Shown piece by piece: positions 54,465 through 62,303 of a stretch of DNA of 64,000 nucleotides; position 1 is the first letter of the stretch; every line of letters starts with the position of its first letter. Below the pieces are notes generated by a model that was not told where the DNA came from, searched no databases, and saw only the letters and a list, made by a program, of their open reading frames with translations. Both the position numbers and the translations under genes were made by a program. The DNA lies in NCBI GenBank assembly GCA_024710405.1, contig JANJUV010000012.1, positions 30,437 through 94,436 on the forward strand, given 5' to 3'. This stretch comes from Bacteroidales bacterium (GTDB taxonomy: Bacteria > Bacteroidota > Bacteroidia > Bacteroidales > F082).

Positions 54465-55256
54465 ATGAATGCTAAAGAGTATATAAAACATCTGTTATCA
54501 ATAGAAAACTACTCGTTTTCATTGGATGAGATTGCACAGGCAACATCAGGTAGCAGTAATTCTTTAAAATTCGAGCTCCTTAGATTGTCAGGTAAAGGAG
54601 AAATAGTAAATCTCCGTAAAGGTTACTATCTAATTATTACACCTCGATACTCTTCAGCAAAAAAGCTACCGTTACAGCTTTATTGTGAAAAACTATTTAT
54701 TCATCTTAAAAGAAATTACTATGTAGGACTATTCTCCGCCGCAAAATTTCATGGAGCAAGTCACCAACAAATTCAACGAGATTACTTAATAACCGAAAAG
54801 CCTAAACTTACTGATATATCAAAAAACACTATTGACATTCGATTCTTCACAACAACTCACTGGCCTGAGAAGAATATTCAGCAAAAGAAATCAGATGCAG
54901 GAATTTTTAAAATTTCCAGTCCTGCTTTGACAATTGTTGATTTAATACATCACCAAACAAAATTGGGCGGAATAAACAGAATGCTAGCGACAATTGAGGA
55001 ACTGACAGAAGAGTTAACAGAATCCGATTTGGCTGAACTTTTAAACTGGTATCCGAATAAAAGTACTTTGCAAAGATTCGGATTTTTGCTTGAAGAAATT
55101 GGTGTAGCTGAAAAGTATCAAGAAATGATTTACACAGAACTAAAAGCAAAAAACTTCTTCCCGGTTTTTTTAAGCCCAAAATCGAACGAAAGACCAGGTG
55201 CGGTTAATAATAGATGGAAAGTAGATGTTAATGTGAAGTTAGAAAGCGATTTATGA
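54465..55256 (+). CDS. AbiEi-type antitoxin / transcriptional regulator
   Basis: A 263-residue protein. The N-terminus (about 1-75) is winged-helix-like (YSFSLDEIAQATSGSSNSLKFELLRLSGKGEIVNLRKGYY in parts), followed by the AbiEi-like region with YYVGLFSAAKFHGASHQQIQ and SSPALTIVDLIHH. It is the antitoxin of type IV abortive-infection systems, which represses its own operon and counters the toxin without binding it. It overlaps the toxin gene by four bases. DNA is clearly more AT-rich than the neighbours, a sign of transfer. Confidence 0.85.
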   Translation: MNAKEYIKHLLSIENYSFSLDEIAQATSGSSNSLKFELLRLSGKGEIVNLRKGYYLIITPRYSSAKKLPLQLYCEKLFIHLKRNYYVGLFSAAKFHGASHQQIQRDYLITEKPKLTDISKNTIDIRFFTTTHWPEKNIQQKKSDAGIFKISSPALTIVDLIHHQTKLGGINRMLATIEELTEELTESDLAELLNWYPNKSTLQRFGFLLEEIGVAEKYQEMIYTELKAKNFFPVFLSPKSNERPGAVNNRWKVDVNVKLESDL

Positions 55257-56044
55257 TACCTAGACCATATATAGCAAAGTGGCAGGTACACGCACCATGG
55301 AAGGAGTTTTCTCAGGTTGAGCAGGATTTGGTTATTTCCAGAGCTTTGGTGGTAATTTTCTCTGATGAGTTCTTGAGAGAGAACCTTGCTTTCAGAGGTG
55401 GAACGGCTTTGCATAAACTTTATCTTAATCCGGCACCCCGATATTCAGAGGATATTGATTTGGTGCAAATTAAAGAAGGCCCAATAAAACCAATAATGGA
55501 GAGGTTAAACGAGGTAATTACCTTTTTTGAAGAACCAAGATCAACACAAGTTCGTGGACATGGGACCAAAGCGTTGTATCGTTTTACTTCGGAATATGAA
55601 GAAATACGAATGCGATTGAAACTCGAAATTAACTGCAAGGAGCACTTTAATGTACTTGATTGGGTTGATTTCCCTTTAGAAGTTAAAAGTGAATGGTTTT
55701 CAGGGAAAGCAGAAATAAGAACATACAATATAAATGAACTTTTAGGAACAAAACTCAGGGCATTATATCAAAGAAGCAAAGGAAGAGATTTGTTTGATAT
55801 AGATTATGCACGACGAAATATGGATCTGGACTATGAACAAATCATAGCTTGTTTTAAGGAATACACATCGTTTGCAACAGGTAAAAGACCACCAAGTAAA
55901 AAAGAGTTCTTACTTAACATTGAGGAGAAAGAGCATAGCGCTGAGTTTATTGGTGATATGGAAGCATTGCTAAGGCCAGATATTAAATACAATCAAAGTG
56001 ATGCTTTTGAATGGTTGAAAAATGAATTGATTGAAAAAATGTAG
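55253..56044 (+). CDS. AbiEii-type nucleotidyltransferase toxin
   Basis: A 263-residue nucleotidyltransferase of the AbiEii/DUF1814 type. Signatures: AFRGGTALHKLYLNPAPRYSEDIDLV in parts (GGT...DxD with Glu-Asp-Ile-Asp) and, later, the KLRALYQRSKGRDLFDIDYA segment with the conserved Lys and Arg-Asp-Leu-Phe-Asp. In known systems it modifies tRNA or otherwise halts growth on phage attack. Coupled by a four-base overlap to the antitoxin gene. AT-rich like its partner. Confidence 0.9.
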   Translation: MIPRPYIAKWQVHAPWKEFSQVEQDLVISRALVVIFSDEFLRENLAFRGGTALHKLYLNPAPRYSEDIDLVQIKEGPIKPIMERLNEVITFFEEPRSTQVRGHGTKALYRFTSEYEEIRMRLKLEINCKEHFNVLDWVDFPLEVKSEWFSGKAEIRTYNINELLGTKLRALYQRSKGRDLFDIDYARRNMDLDYEQIIACFKEYTSFATGKRPPSKKEFLLNIEEKEHSAEFIGDMEALLRPDIKYNQSDAFEWLKNELIEKM

Positions 56045-56058
56045 AAAAATTGGATATA

Positions 56059-56136
56059 ATGGATGAAACTAAAATAAGGGAAGAGTTGGCAGAAACAGCA
56101 ACAAATGACCCCATCTGGCGCGCATTTGCAACTTAA
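56059..56136 (+). CDS. possible 25-residue ORF after the toxin
   Basis: ATG at 56059 opens MDETKIREELAETATNDPIWRAFAT and ends at TAA. It starts 15 bases after the toxin stop. It may be the remains of a third gene of the patch, or meaningless. Confidence 0.25.
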   Translation: MDETKIREELAETATNDPIWRAFAT

Positions 56137-56323
56137 CAAAGCGATCTCATTTGGCGAAGCCGAATAATCCGTGCCCATAGTAAATTGAGGCTAAGTCCAC
56201 CTTCATTTTATCTGCCATGTCCATGAAGCTTTGCAACAAAACTCCTTCTTTGTTGCTCAAAATTACTGACTTGTCGTTATATTTGCAGGGAAACGGCAGA
56301 TGAAATGCTTAATGTTACCTCCC
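56137..56323. other. remaining intergenic space
   Basis: No gene. A GCAACAAA/TTTGTTGC hairpin (56233-56256) without a following T run is present. Confidence 0.4.
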
Positions 56324-57493
56324 CTACCTCAGCTCCTTAAAGGCATCCTTGATGGCATCTTCGAGACGCTGGTTGACATCTTCGGGCGAGCCCTCACCAT
56401 CCACTTCGAAGAATACGCTTTGTTTCTTGTAATAATCAATGACGGGTTTGGTTTTTTTCTCGTACTCTTCCAAACGGTTAATTATTAATTCCGTTGAAGT
56501 GTCGTAGGTTCTGCTTCGTTCGGTTTTGGAGCGGTTGTGCAGTCGTTTGATGGCTTCAATGGTGGGGAGTTTCAGGTTCAGCATGCAACTCACACGGCTG
56601 TCGAGCCTGCGCAGCAGGCCGTCGAGGATATATGCCTGAACGATGGTTCGCGGAAAACCTTTGAAAATGAATCCCTGAGCAGAAGGATTGCGTTCTATTT
56701 TGCGCTCAATGAGCTTGATGGCGATTTCATCCGGCACAATTTCGCCACGTTCCATGAAGGGCTTTGCTATCCGGCCAATCTCGGTGTCGTTGGCAATTTC
56801 CTGCCGAAGCATTTTCCCGGTTGAAATATAAACGAGGTTGTTACGTCGTGCCAGAATTTCGCCCTGAGTGCCTTTGCCCGAACCCGGCTTGCCCAGCAAC
56901 ACAATGTTGATGTAATGCTGCGGAATGGTTTTTTCGATGGTCTGGCATAGTTCCCTGAAGATATCATCCAGGGAGCCAACGCCTTTAACCGGAAAATACT
57001 TGCCTTTTTCGCTGTAAAAGTCAATGACGGGTTTGGTTTTGTTTTCGTATTCCTGCAGCCGCACCTTGATCACTTCGAGGGTATCGTCGGCCCTGCCGCT
57101 GGTGGTGGCACGTTGCAGCATACGCTCGATCAGTTCATCTTCGGGCACCTCGAGGCTGAGCATACAGCTCAGGCTGGTGTTGAGTTTCAGCAAAAGTCCG
57201 TCGAGGATATAGGCCTGAACGATGGTTCGTGGAAAACCGTCGAACAAAAAACCCCTGCTTTCGAGGTTCATGGTTACCTTGGTCTCAATGATCTGCACGA
57301 TCATCTCATCCGGAACAAGACCTCCCTTGTCAATAATGGTCTTGGCCTCGCGACCGATGGGGGTGTTGTTTGAAATTTCCTCACGGAGCATGTCCCCGGT
57401 GGAAATGTAGGTGAGGTTGTACTTCTCGAGCAGCATTTTCGACTGGGTTCCTTTTCCCGCGCCGGGAGGGCCAAATAGGGCAATGTTCAGCAT
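56324..57493 (-). CDS. tandem-fused double adenylate kinase
   Basis: A 389-residue protein made of two adenylate kinase domains, each of about 190 residues; ordinary Adk has one. Domain 1 (1-190) has P-loop GPPGAGKGTQ, STGDMLREE, FDGFPRT and GRADDT. Domain 2 (about 193-389) has P-loop GKPGSGKGTQ, STGKMLRQE, FKGFPRT and SRTYDT. The Asp residues of the AMP-side and Mg-side motifs are Lys in domain 2, and one of the lid Asp pair is Tyr, while the segment GFPRTIVQAYILDGLL is identical in both. Domain 1 should convert ATP+AMP to 2 ADP; domain 2 may be catalytically weak. No zinc-type lid. The gene follows hpt by 25 bases in one unit. Confidence 0.88.
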   Translation of the reverse strand: MLNIALFGPPGAGKGTQSKMLLEKYNLTYISTGDMLREEISNNTPIGREAKTIIDKGGLVPDEMIVQIIETKVTMNLESRGFLFDGFPRTIVQAYILDGLLLKLNTSLSCMLSLEVPEDELIERMLQRATTSGRADDTLEVIKVRLQEYENKTKPVIDFYSEKGKYFPVKGVGSLDDIFRELCQTIEKTIPQHYINIVLLGKPGSGKGTQGEILARRNNLVYISTGKMLRQEIANDTEIGRIAKPFMERGEIVPDEIAIKLIERKIERNPSAQGFIFKGFPRTIVQAYILDGLLRRLDSRVSCMLNLKLPTIEAIKRLHNRSKTERSRTYDTSTELIINRLEEYEKKTKPVIDYYKKQSVFFEVDGEGSPEDVNQRLEDAIKDAFKELR

Positions 57494-57518
57494 AGCTTCA
57501 GTTTGGTTTGGTTAGTTG

Positions 57519-58055
57519 TCAGGAAACGATTTTGTAAATATCGGGATAATTCCTTGCGTGCTCGTTATAATCGAGACCGTAGCCTACAATAAAATCATTG
57601 GGAATTTCGAGGCCGATATAATCTATGTGGAAGTTTTCCCTGAAGGCTTTGGGTTTAAAGAGCATGGTGGCAACCCTGACCGAACCGGCCTCCAGTTTTT
57701 TCAGGTTGTTGATGGTGTAGTTCATTGTTAGTCCGGTGTCGATGATGTCCTCCACCAGCACGATGTTGCGGCCCGAAACGGCATGGTCGAGGCCGATCAG
57801 TTCACGCACAACATTGGTGGATGCTGTTCCTGAATAGGACGAGAGTTTCACAAAGCTGATCTCACATTCAATATTGAGGTGTTTAAACAGTTCGGCGGCA
57901 AACATAAAGGCCCCGTTCAACACGATCAGGAACAAAGGATTTTTGCCTGCCATCTCAAAACTAATTTCATCCGCAACTTTCTTTATAGCTCTTTCGATCT
58001 GATCCTGTGGAATATACAATTCAAACTCCTTATCATGCACCTTTATCCTGCTCAT
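57519..58055 (-). CDS. hpt: hypoxanthine phosphoribosyltransferase
   Basis: A 178-residue purine-salvage enzyme that makes IMP or GMP from the base and PRPP. The PRPP motif VLVEDIIDTGLTM and the acidic Asp pair are clear, with FVKLSSYSGT (hood/active loop) and a C-terminal DYNEHARNYPDIY typical of the family. Clustered with adenylate kinase (downstream) and, divergently, with purE and purN, so this small region serves purine metabolism. Confidence 0.94.
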   Translation of the reverse strand: MSRIKVHDKEFELYIPQDQIERAIKKVADEISFEMAGKNPLFLIVLNGAFMFAAELFKHLNIECEISFVKLSSYSGTASTNVVRELIGLDHAVSGRNIVLVEDIIDTGLTMNYTINNLKKLEAGSVRVATMLFKPKAFRENFHIDYIGLEIPNDFIVGYGLDYNEHARNYPDIYKIVS

Positions 58056-58097
58056 AATAATTGATAAATAATAAATTGGTTTTTAACGATAAACCAA

Positions 58098-58105
58098 CAA
58101 AAATA
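58098..58105 (-). promoter_or_regulatory. -7 box for hpt-adk
   Basis: On the minus strand TATTTTTG, 42 bases before the hpt start; the divergent purE box lies at 58140-58147. Confidence 0.5.
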
Positions 58106-58139
58106 GTGAATCCATATGAACCATCCGTTCTTTAATGCT

Positions 58140-58147
58140 TATTTTTG
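58140..58147 (+). promoter_or_regulatory. -7 box for purE
   Basis: TATTTTTG, 19 bases before the chosen purE ATG at 58167. Confidence 0.5.
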
Positions 58148-58166
58148 CCCTGAAAACCCAATTCTG

Positions 58167-58673
58167 ATGAAGCCTTTAGTAAGTATTATCATGGGCAGCA
58201 CTACCGACATGCCCGTTATGGAAAAAGCAGCCCAGTTTTTTGACGAGATGGAGATTCCATTCGAGATCAATGCACTGAGTGCCCACCGAACACCCGATAT
58301 GGTAGAAGCATTTGCCCGTGGTGCCAAAGACCGCGGCATAAAGGTTATTATAGCCGCTGCGGGAATGGCCGCGCATCTTCCCGGAGTAGTAGCCGCCATG
58401 ACCCCACTGCCTGTGATCGGTGTTCCGGTGAAGGCCGGCCTCGAAGGGCTTGATGCCCTGCTGGCCATAGTGCAGATGCCTCCGGGAATACCCGTGGCCA
58501 CCGTAGCCATCAACGGCTCACTGAATGCAGCCATCCTGGCCGCACAGATCATTGCTTCGGGTGATGAGCAGATGGCCGGCAAAGTTGTTCGCTACAAGGA
58601 AAACCTGAAGTCGAAAATCATCAAGGCAAACGAAGAGTTGAAAGAAATAAAGTTTAAGTACAAAACTAACTGA
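58167..58673 (+). CDS. purE: N5-CAIR mutase PurE (class I)
   Basis: A 168-residue enzyme that moves the carboxyl group of N5-carboxyaminoimidazole ribonucleotide in de novo purine synthesis. Signatures: [12 protein letters not shown] (GSxSDxxxM), SAHRTPDMV and [17 protein letters not shown]. Start at ATG 58167 puts the family motif at the usual distance; the longer frame from 58116 runs through the promoter. Confidence 0.95.
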   Translation: MKPLVSIIMGSTTDMPVMEKAAQFFDEMEIPFEINALSAHRTPDMVEAFARGAKDRGIKVIIAAAGMAAHLPGVVAAMTPLPVIGVPVKAGLEGLDALLAIVQMPPGIPVATVAINGSLNAAILAAQIIASGDEQMAGKVVRYKENLKSKIIKANEELKEIKFKYKTN

Positions 58674-58733
58674 TAACAATCTGTTGGCAGAAACCACTGA
58701 GTGAGGGTCAATGTATTAATTGATAATTTATTA

Positions 58734-59327
58734 GTGAAAAACCTGGTAGTTTTTGCGTCCGGAAGCGGTTCGAATATGGAAGTGCTGGCACGTTACTTTG
58801 CTGACAGCCTCCTGGCAACCGTATCTGCTGTGGTGTGCAACAAGCCTGGAGCCGGAGTGATCGAAAGAGCCGGAAAACTTGGCATTCCGGTGGTTATGGT
58901 CAACAGGCAGCAATTGTATGTGGACAGTAAACTACCCGAAATCCTTCATCCATTAAGGCCAGACCTCATCATTCTTGCGGGGTTTTTATGGTTGATACCG
59001 GAAAACGTAATCAAAGACTATTCGGGACGCATCATCAACATCCATCCTGCCCTGCTGCCTTCCTACGGTGGCAAAGGCATGTTTGGCATGAATGTGCACA
59101 AGGCTGTTATTGAAGCTGGTGAACAATATTCAGGAATCAGCATCCATCAGGTGAATGAGCATTATGACGAAGGCGAACTCCTTTTTCAGCAAGCCCTCAG
59201 GCTGCATCCGGGTGAAACCCCCGAATCCCTTGCCGAACGCATTCACGAACTGGAACATTACTATTTTCCGCGCGTGGTCGAAGCCTTCCTGAATGGCAAA
59301 CGATTGAGTCCAACACCGGCCAAATAA
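58734..59327 (+). CDS. purN: phosphoribosylglycinamide formyltransferase
   Basis: A 197-residue enzyme that transfers a formyl group from 10-formyl-THF to GAR. Start chosen at GTG 58734 (KNLVVFASGSGSN), the normal family start; the earlier GTG at 58701 adds residues not typical of PurN. Other signs are ILAGFLWLIPENVI, IINIHPALLPSYGGKGMFG and GISIHQVNEHYDEGELLFQ (His-Asp pair). It follows purE by 60 bases. Confidence 0.92.
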   Translation: MKNLVVFASGSGSNMEVLARYFADSLLATVSAVVCNKPGAGVIERAGKLGIPVVMVNRQQLYVDSKLPEILHPLRPDLIILAGFLWLIPENVIKDYSGRIINIHPALLPSYGGKGMFGMNVHKAVIEAGEQYSGISIHQVNEHYDEGELLFQQALRLHPGETPESLAERIHELEHYYFPRVVEAFLNGKRLSPTPAK

Positions 59328-59437
59328 TCCAACATACGATTAGTTATTTTTTTACCAACTAGGAACTGTTTCCGGTCACAAAAAAAGGCCGGACATCAAT
59401 GCTGCCCGACCCTCTGTTTTGTTGGTTTATACGGTTA

Positions 59438-60430
59438 CTAACTGGGGTCGTAAGCCCATTTCAGCCAGATGGATCCCCAGGTGAAGCCGCCACCAAAGGC
59501 AGCCAGAATGATGTTATCGCCCTTGCGGAGTTGTTTTTCCCATTCCCACACACAGAGGGGCAGGGTACCGCTGGTGGTGTTGCCAAAGCGTTCGATGTTG
59601 ATCATTACCTGATCTTTGCTGATGCCCATGCGGCGGGCGGTGGCTTCGATGATGCGCATATTGGCCTGATGGGGCACAAGCCATGCAACATCTTCTGATT
59701 TCAGGTTGTTCTTATCCATGATGGCCACGGCAACATCGGCCATATTGGTCACTGCGAATTTAAACACAGCCTGACCTTCCTGATAAATATAATGCTCGCG
59801 TGCATCAATAGTTTCGTGTGTAGGCGGACGCATCGAACCACCGGCTTTCTGGTGCAGGTGTATCATGCCCGATCCATCGGTGTGCATCATTGAGTCCATA
59901 ATGCCAAACTCTTCGGTAGTGGGTTCGAGCAGGAAGGCTCCGCCACCGTCGCCGAAAATCACACAGGTGGCCCTGTCGGTGTAATCCACGATGGACGACA
60001 TTTTGTCGGCTCCAACGACAATCACTTTTTTATGAGTGCCGCTTTCAACGAATTTTGAACCTGTCACCAGTGCATAAAGCAGTCCGGAGCAGGCGGCATT
60101 CATATCAAAGCTAAAGGCGTTTTTGATGCCGCAGTTGTGGCTGATGATGTTGGCGGTTGCCGGAAAGAGCATGTCGGGGGTTACAGTAGCACAAATAAGC
60201 ATGTCCACCTCTTCGGGTTTGGTGCCGGTTTTTTCGAGAAGCCCCAACACAGCTTGTGTACCGATAACCGAAGTTCCCTGGTCTTTTCCTTTCAGGATAT
60301 GACGTTCTTTGATTCCTGTGCGGGTCATGATCCACTCGTCGGTGGTGTCCACCATTTTTTCAAGTTCCTGGTTCGAAAGCACATAGTCGGGCACCCAGCC
60401 GTGGATTCCGGTAATTGCAGCTCTGATCAT
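59438..60430 (-). CDS. fabH: beta-ketoacyl-ACP synthase III
   Basis: A 330-residue enzyme that starts fatty acid synthesis by condensing acetyl-CoA (or branched acyl-CoA) with malonyl-ACP. Catalytic Cys in [10 protein letters not shown], His in VPHQANMRI and Asn in FGNTTSGT are visible, with the MRTGIKER start region. It ends the yceD-rpmF-plsX-fabH unit on the minus strand and converges with purN. Confidence 0.95.
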   Translation of the reverse strand: MIRAAITGIHGWVPDYVLSNQELEKMVDTTDEWIMTRTGIKERHILKGKDQGTSVIGTQAVLGLLEKTGTKPEEVDMLICATVTPDMLFPATANIISHNCGIKNAFSFDMNAACSGLLYALVTGSKFVESGTHKKVIVVGADKMSSIVDYTDRATCVIFGDGGGAFLLEPTTEEFGIMDSMMHTDGSGMIHLHQKAGGSMRPPTHETIDAREHYIYQEGQAVFKFAVTNMADVAVAIMDKNNLKSEDVAWLVPHQANMRIIEATARRMGISKDQVMINIERFGNTTSGTLPLCVWEWEKQLRKGDNIILAAFGGGFTWGSIWLKWAYDPS

Positions 60431-60471
60431 GTTTTTGATTTTGCTTTAAAAAGCCCCAAAATTAATTTTTT

Positions 60472-61425
60472 TTATGATTGGCCGTAGTTGGAAACAGCCG
60501 TACGGATTTTTTCATGAAGCCTTGCATGGGCAATGTCGCGCGACAGAAGCATCATGTTTTTAATGGCAGTCGGGCTGCTGATGCCGTGTCCGATCACCAC
60601 TGTGCTGTTGATGCCGATGATCGGGCTTCCGCCGTAAAGTTCATAATTAAACCTGCTGAAATAGTCGTCGAGCAGGTTTCGTTTGCGCATCAGCCAGTAC
60701 ATTCCTTCGATCTGCTTGATGACAATATTGCCCGAAAACCCGTCGCAAACCACCACATCGGCTTTGTCGCCAAACAAATCGCGGCCTTCGATATTGCCCA
60801 CAAAGTTAAAATCGGCAGAATCCTTCATCAGCTGGTAGGCCGATTGCACAATCAGATTGCCTTTTTTTTCCTCTTCGCCAATGTTCAGCAGTCCGACCTT
60901 AGGTTGTTCGATTCCGAGTACAAAGCGGGCATAAGTCGAACCGAGCGTCCCATACTGATAGAGCACATCGGATTTGGCATCCGGATTGGTGCCCACATCA
61001 AGCAGCACTGTGTTTCCCCCGTTTACTTTCGGGATGAGCACCACACTTGCCGGCCTGATCACCCCCGGTATGGTGTTGATGGCATAGACCGATCCCACCA
61101 TCATGGCACCGCTGTTTCCGGCACTGGCAAAAGAATCGATGAGGTTGCGCCTGAGGTATTCAAACCCGCGGGTGATGGATGAATTCACTTTCTTCTGAAA
61201 AGCCTTGCTGGGCTGCTCGCCCATTTCGATCACTTCAGGGGCATGCACTATGTCCACTTTGCCCTGATCGAGCCATGAATGATCAATACCTTCGAGGATG
61301 GTTGCACGGTCGCCAAACAGCACGATGCATTCGCCGTTGGTTATTTCGGGAATAAGCTGTTCGAGGGCACCGAGCGTAGCCCGTGGTGCGTGATCGCCAC
61401 CGGATACATCAAGACCTAAGCGCAT
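60472..61425 (-). CDS. plsX: phosphate acyltransferase PlsX
   Basis: A 317-residue enzyme that makes acyl-phosphate from acyl-ACP for phospholipid synthesis. Family features: LGLDVSGGDHAPRATL at the start (MGGD-like), ASAGNSGAMM, VLLDVGTNPDAKSD (DVGAN-type), and VVCDGFSGNIVIK. It is between rpmF and fabH, the classic order. Cytoplasmic, membrane-associated. Confidence 0.93.
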   Translation of the reverse strand: MRLGLDVSGGDHAPRATLGALEQLIPEITNGECIVLFGDRATILEGIDHSWLDQGKVDIVHAPEVIEMGEQPSKAFQKKVNSSITRGFEYLRRNLIDSFASAGNSGAMMVGSVYAINTIPGVIRPASVVLIPKVNGGNTVLLDVGTNPDAKSDVLYQYGTLGSTYARFVLGIEQPKVGLLNIGEEEKKGNLIVQSAYQLMKDSADFNFVGNIEGRDLFGDKADVVVCDGFSGNIVIKQIEGMYWLMRKRNLLDDYFSRFNYELYGGSPIIGINSTVVIGHGISSPTAIKNMMLLSRDIAHARLHEKIRTAVSNYGQS

Positions 61426-61457
61426 AGCTGCTGGTTAACGGATGGTAGGGAAAAGCA

Positions 61458-61646
61458 TCAGGCTTTGGCTCCCTGCATCACCAGCTTGCCCTTGTAGTAA
61501 AGGTCGCCGTCAACGTAATAAGCCCTGTGGTACACATGGATGGTGCCGGTTACCGGGCATTTGGCCAAATTAGGCATCTCAGCCTTGTCGTGGGTTCTTC
61601 TTTTATCTCTCCTTGTACTGGAATGTCTGCGTTTTGGATGTGGCAT
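61458..61646 (-). CDS. rpmF: 50S ribosomal protein L32
   Basis: A 62-residue ribosomal protein with the standard start MPHPKRRHSSTRRDKRRTHDK and the TGTIHVYHRAY segment. One Cys only, so it is of the zinc-free kind. It lies between the yceD and plsX genes with short gaps. Confidence 0.95.
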   Translation of the reverse strand: MPHPKRRHSSTRRDKRRTHDKAEMPNLAKCPVTGTIHVYHRAYYVDGDLYYKGKLVMQGAKA

Positions 61647-61677
61647 GATACATTAATTTTATAAAAATGATTGCGTA

Positions 61678-62196
61678 TTACTCTGTTTTAAGATTTTTCA
61701 ATATGTCCCAACGGGGATCCGGTTCCGAAGGAGCTGCATGTTCCTTCAGTTTATTGATTACATCGGGATTACAGTCAGGCTCGCCGGTTTCGTTGTCGGG
61801 ATGCACTTTTTTCATCGGAAGCAACAATACCATGTATTCATACAGCAGGGTACTGATATCGAACTGATGCTGGTCGAGCGGCAGTATGATCACCTCGTCC
61901 GACTCTTCTTCAAAATGATCGCCATATTTCAGAATCAGGCGATAACTTCCTTCAATCGGTTCGAAATATTCATCAAGGCAACGGTCGCAGGGTACAAAAA
62001 GCATCCCTTTGATGTCGAATTCGAGCTGCACCATCCCTTCCTGCTTGTGCAGGGTTAGGTTGACGCGCACCTTGCCGTCGCTGACTTCTGAATCCGGTGT
62101 GTGGGCAAAAAACTCCCGTCCTATCTCGAAAGTATAGGTGTGCGTGCCGGCGCCAAGTCCGCTCAGAGGCAACAAAAATTCACGAAAGTAGTTCAC
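61678..62196 (-). CDS. YceD/DUF177 family protein
   Basis: A 172-residue protein of the DUF177 (large ribosomal RNA accumulation, YceD) family. Features are FVPCDRCLDEYFEPIEGSY in parts (CX2C pair) and DISTLLYEYMVLLLPMKKVHP. Members sit just before rpmF almost everywhere and affect 23S rRNA accumulation. It is the first gene of the operon and has a strong promoter. Confidence 0.85.
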   Translation of the reverse strand: MNYFREFLLPLSGLGAGTHTYTFEIGREFFAHTPDSEVSDGKVRVNLTLHKQEGMVQLEFDIKGMLFVPCDRCLDEYFEPIEGSYRLILKYGDHFEEESDEVIILPLDQHQFDISTLLYEYMVLLLPMKKVHPDNETGEPDCNPDVINKLKEHAAPSEPDPRWDILKNLKTE

Positions 62197-62221
62197 CGTT
62201 ACGCGTTTAAAAATCGGGCGG

Positions 62222-62253
62222 CAAAGATAGAAATTAATCCCGTGACGAACAAA
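62222..62253 (-). promoter_or_regulatory. promoter of the yceD-rpmF-plsX-fabH operon
   Basis: On the minus strand TTTG (62250-62253) and TATCTTTG (62222-62229) separated by 20 bases, a consensus pair, 25 bases before the yceD ATG. Confidence 0.75.
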
Positions 62254-62303
62254 TATTTGTTTGTTGCGGGATGCTCATTGCATTGATTGCTGATGGAAAG
62301 CAT

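Noticed and set aside
56233..56256. GCAACAAA/TTTGTTGC hairpin as terminator of the AbiE genes
   Set aside because: There is no T run on either side, so a Rho-independent terminator is not supported.
59376..59410. GGCCGG...CCCGACC hairpin between purN and fabH as a terminator
   Set aside because: The stem has a mismatch and only a poor T run; it may help stop transcription but the evidence is weak.
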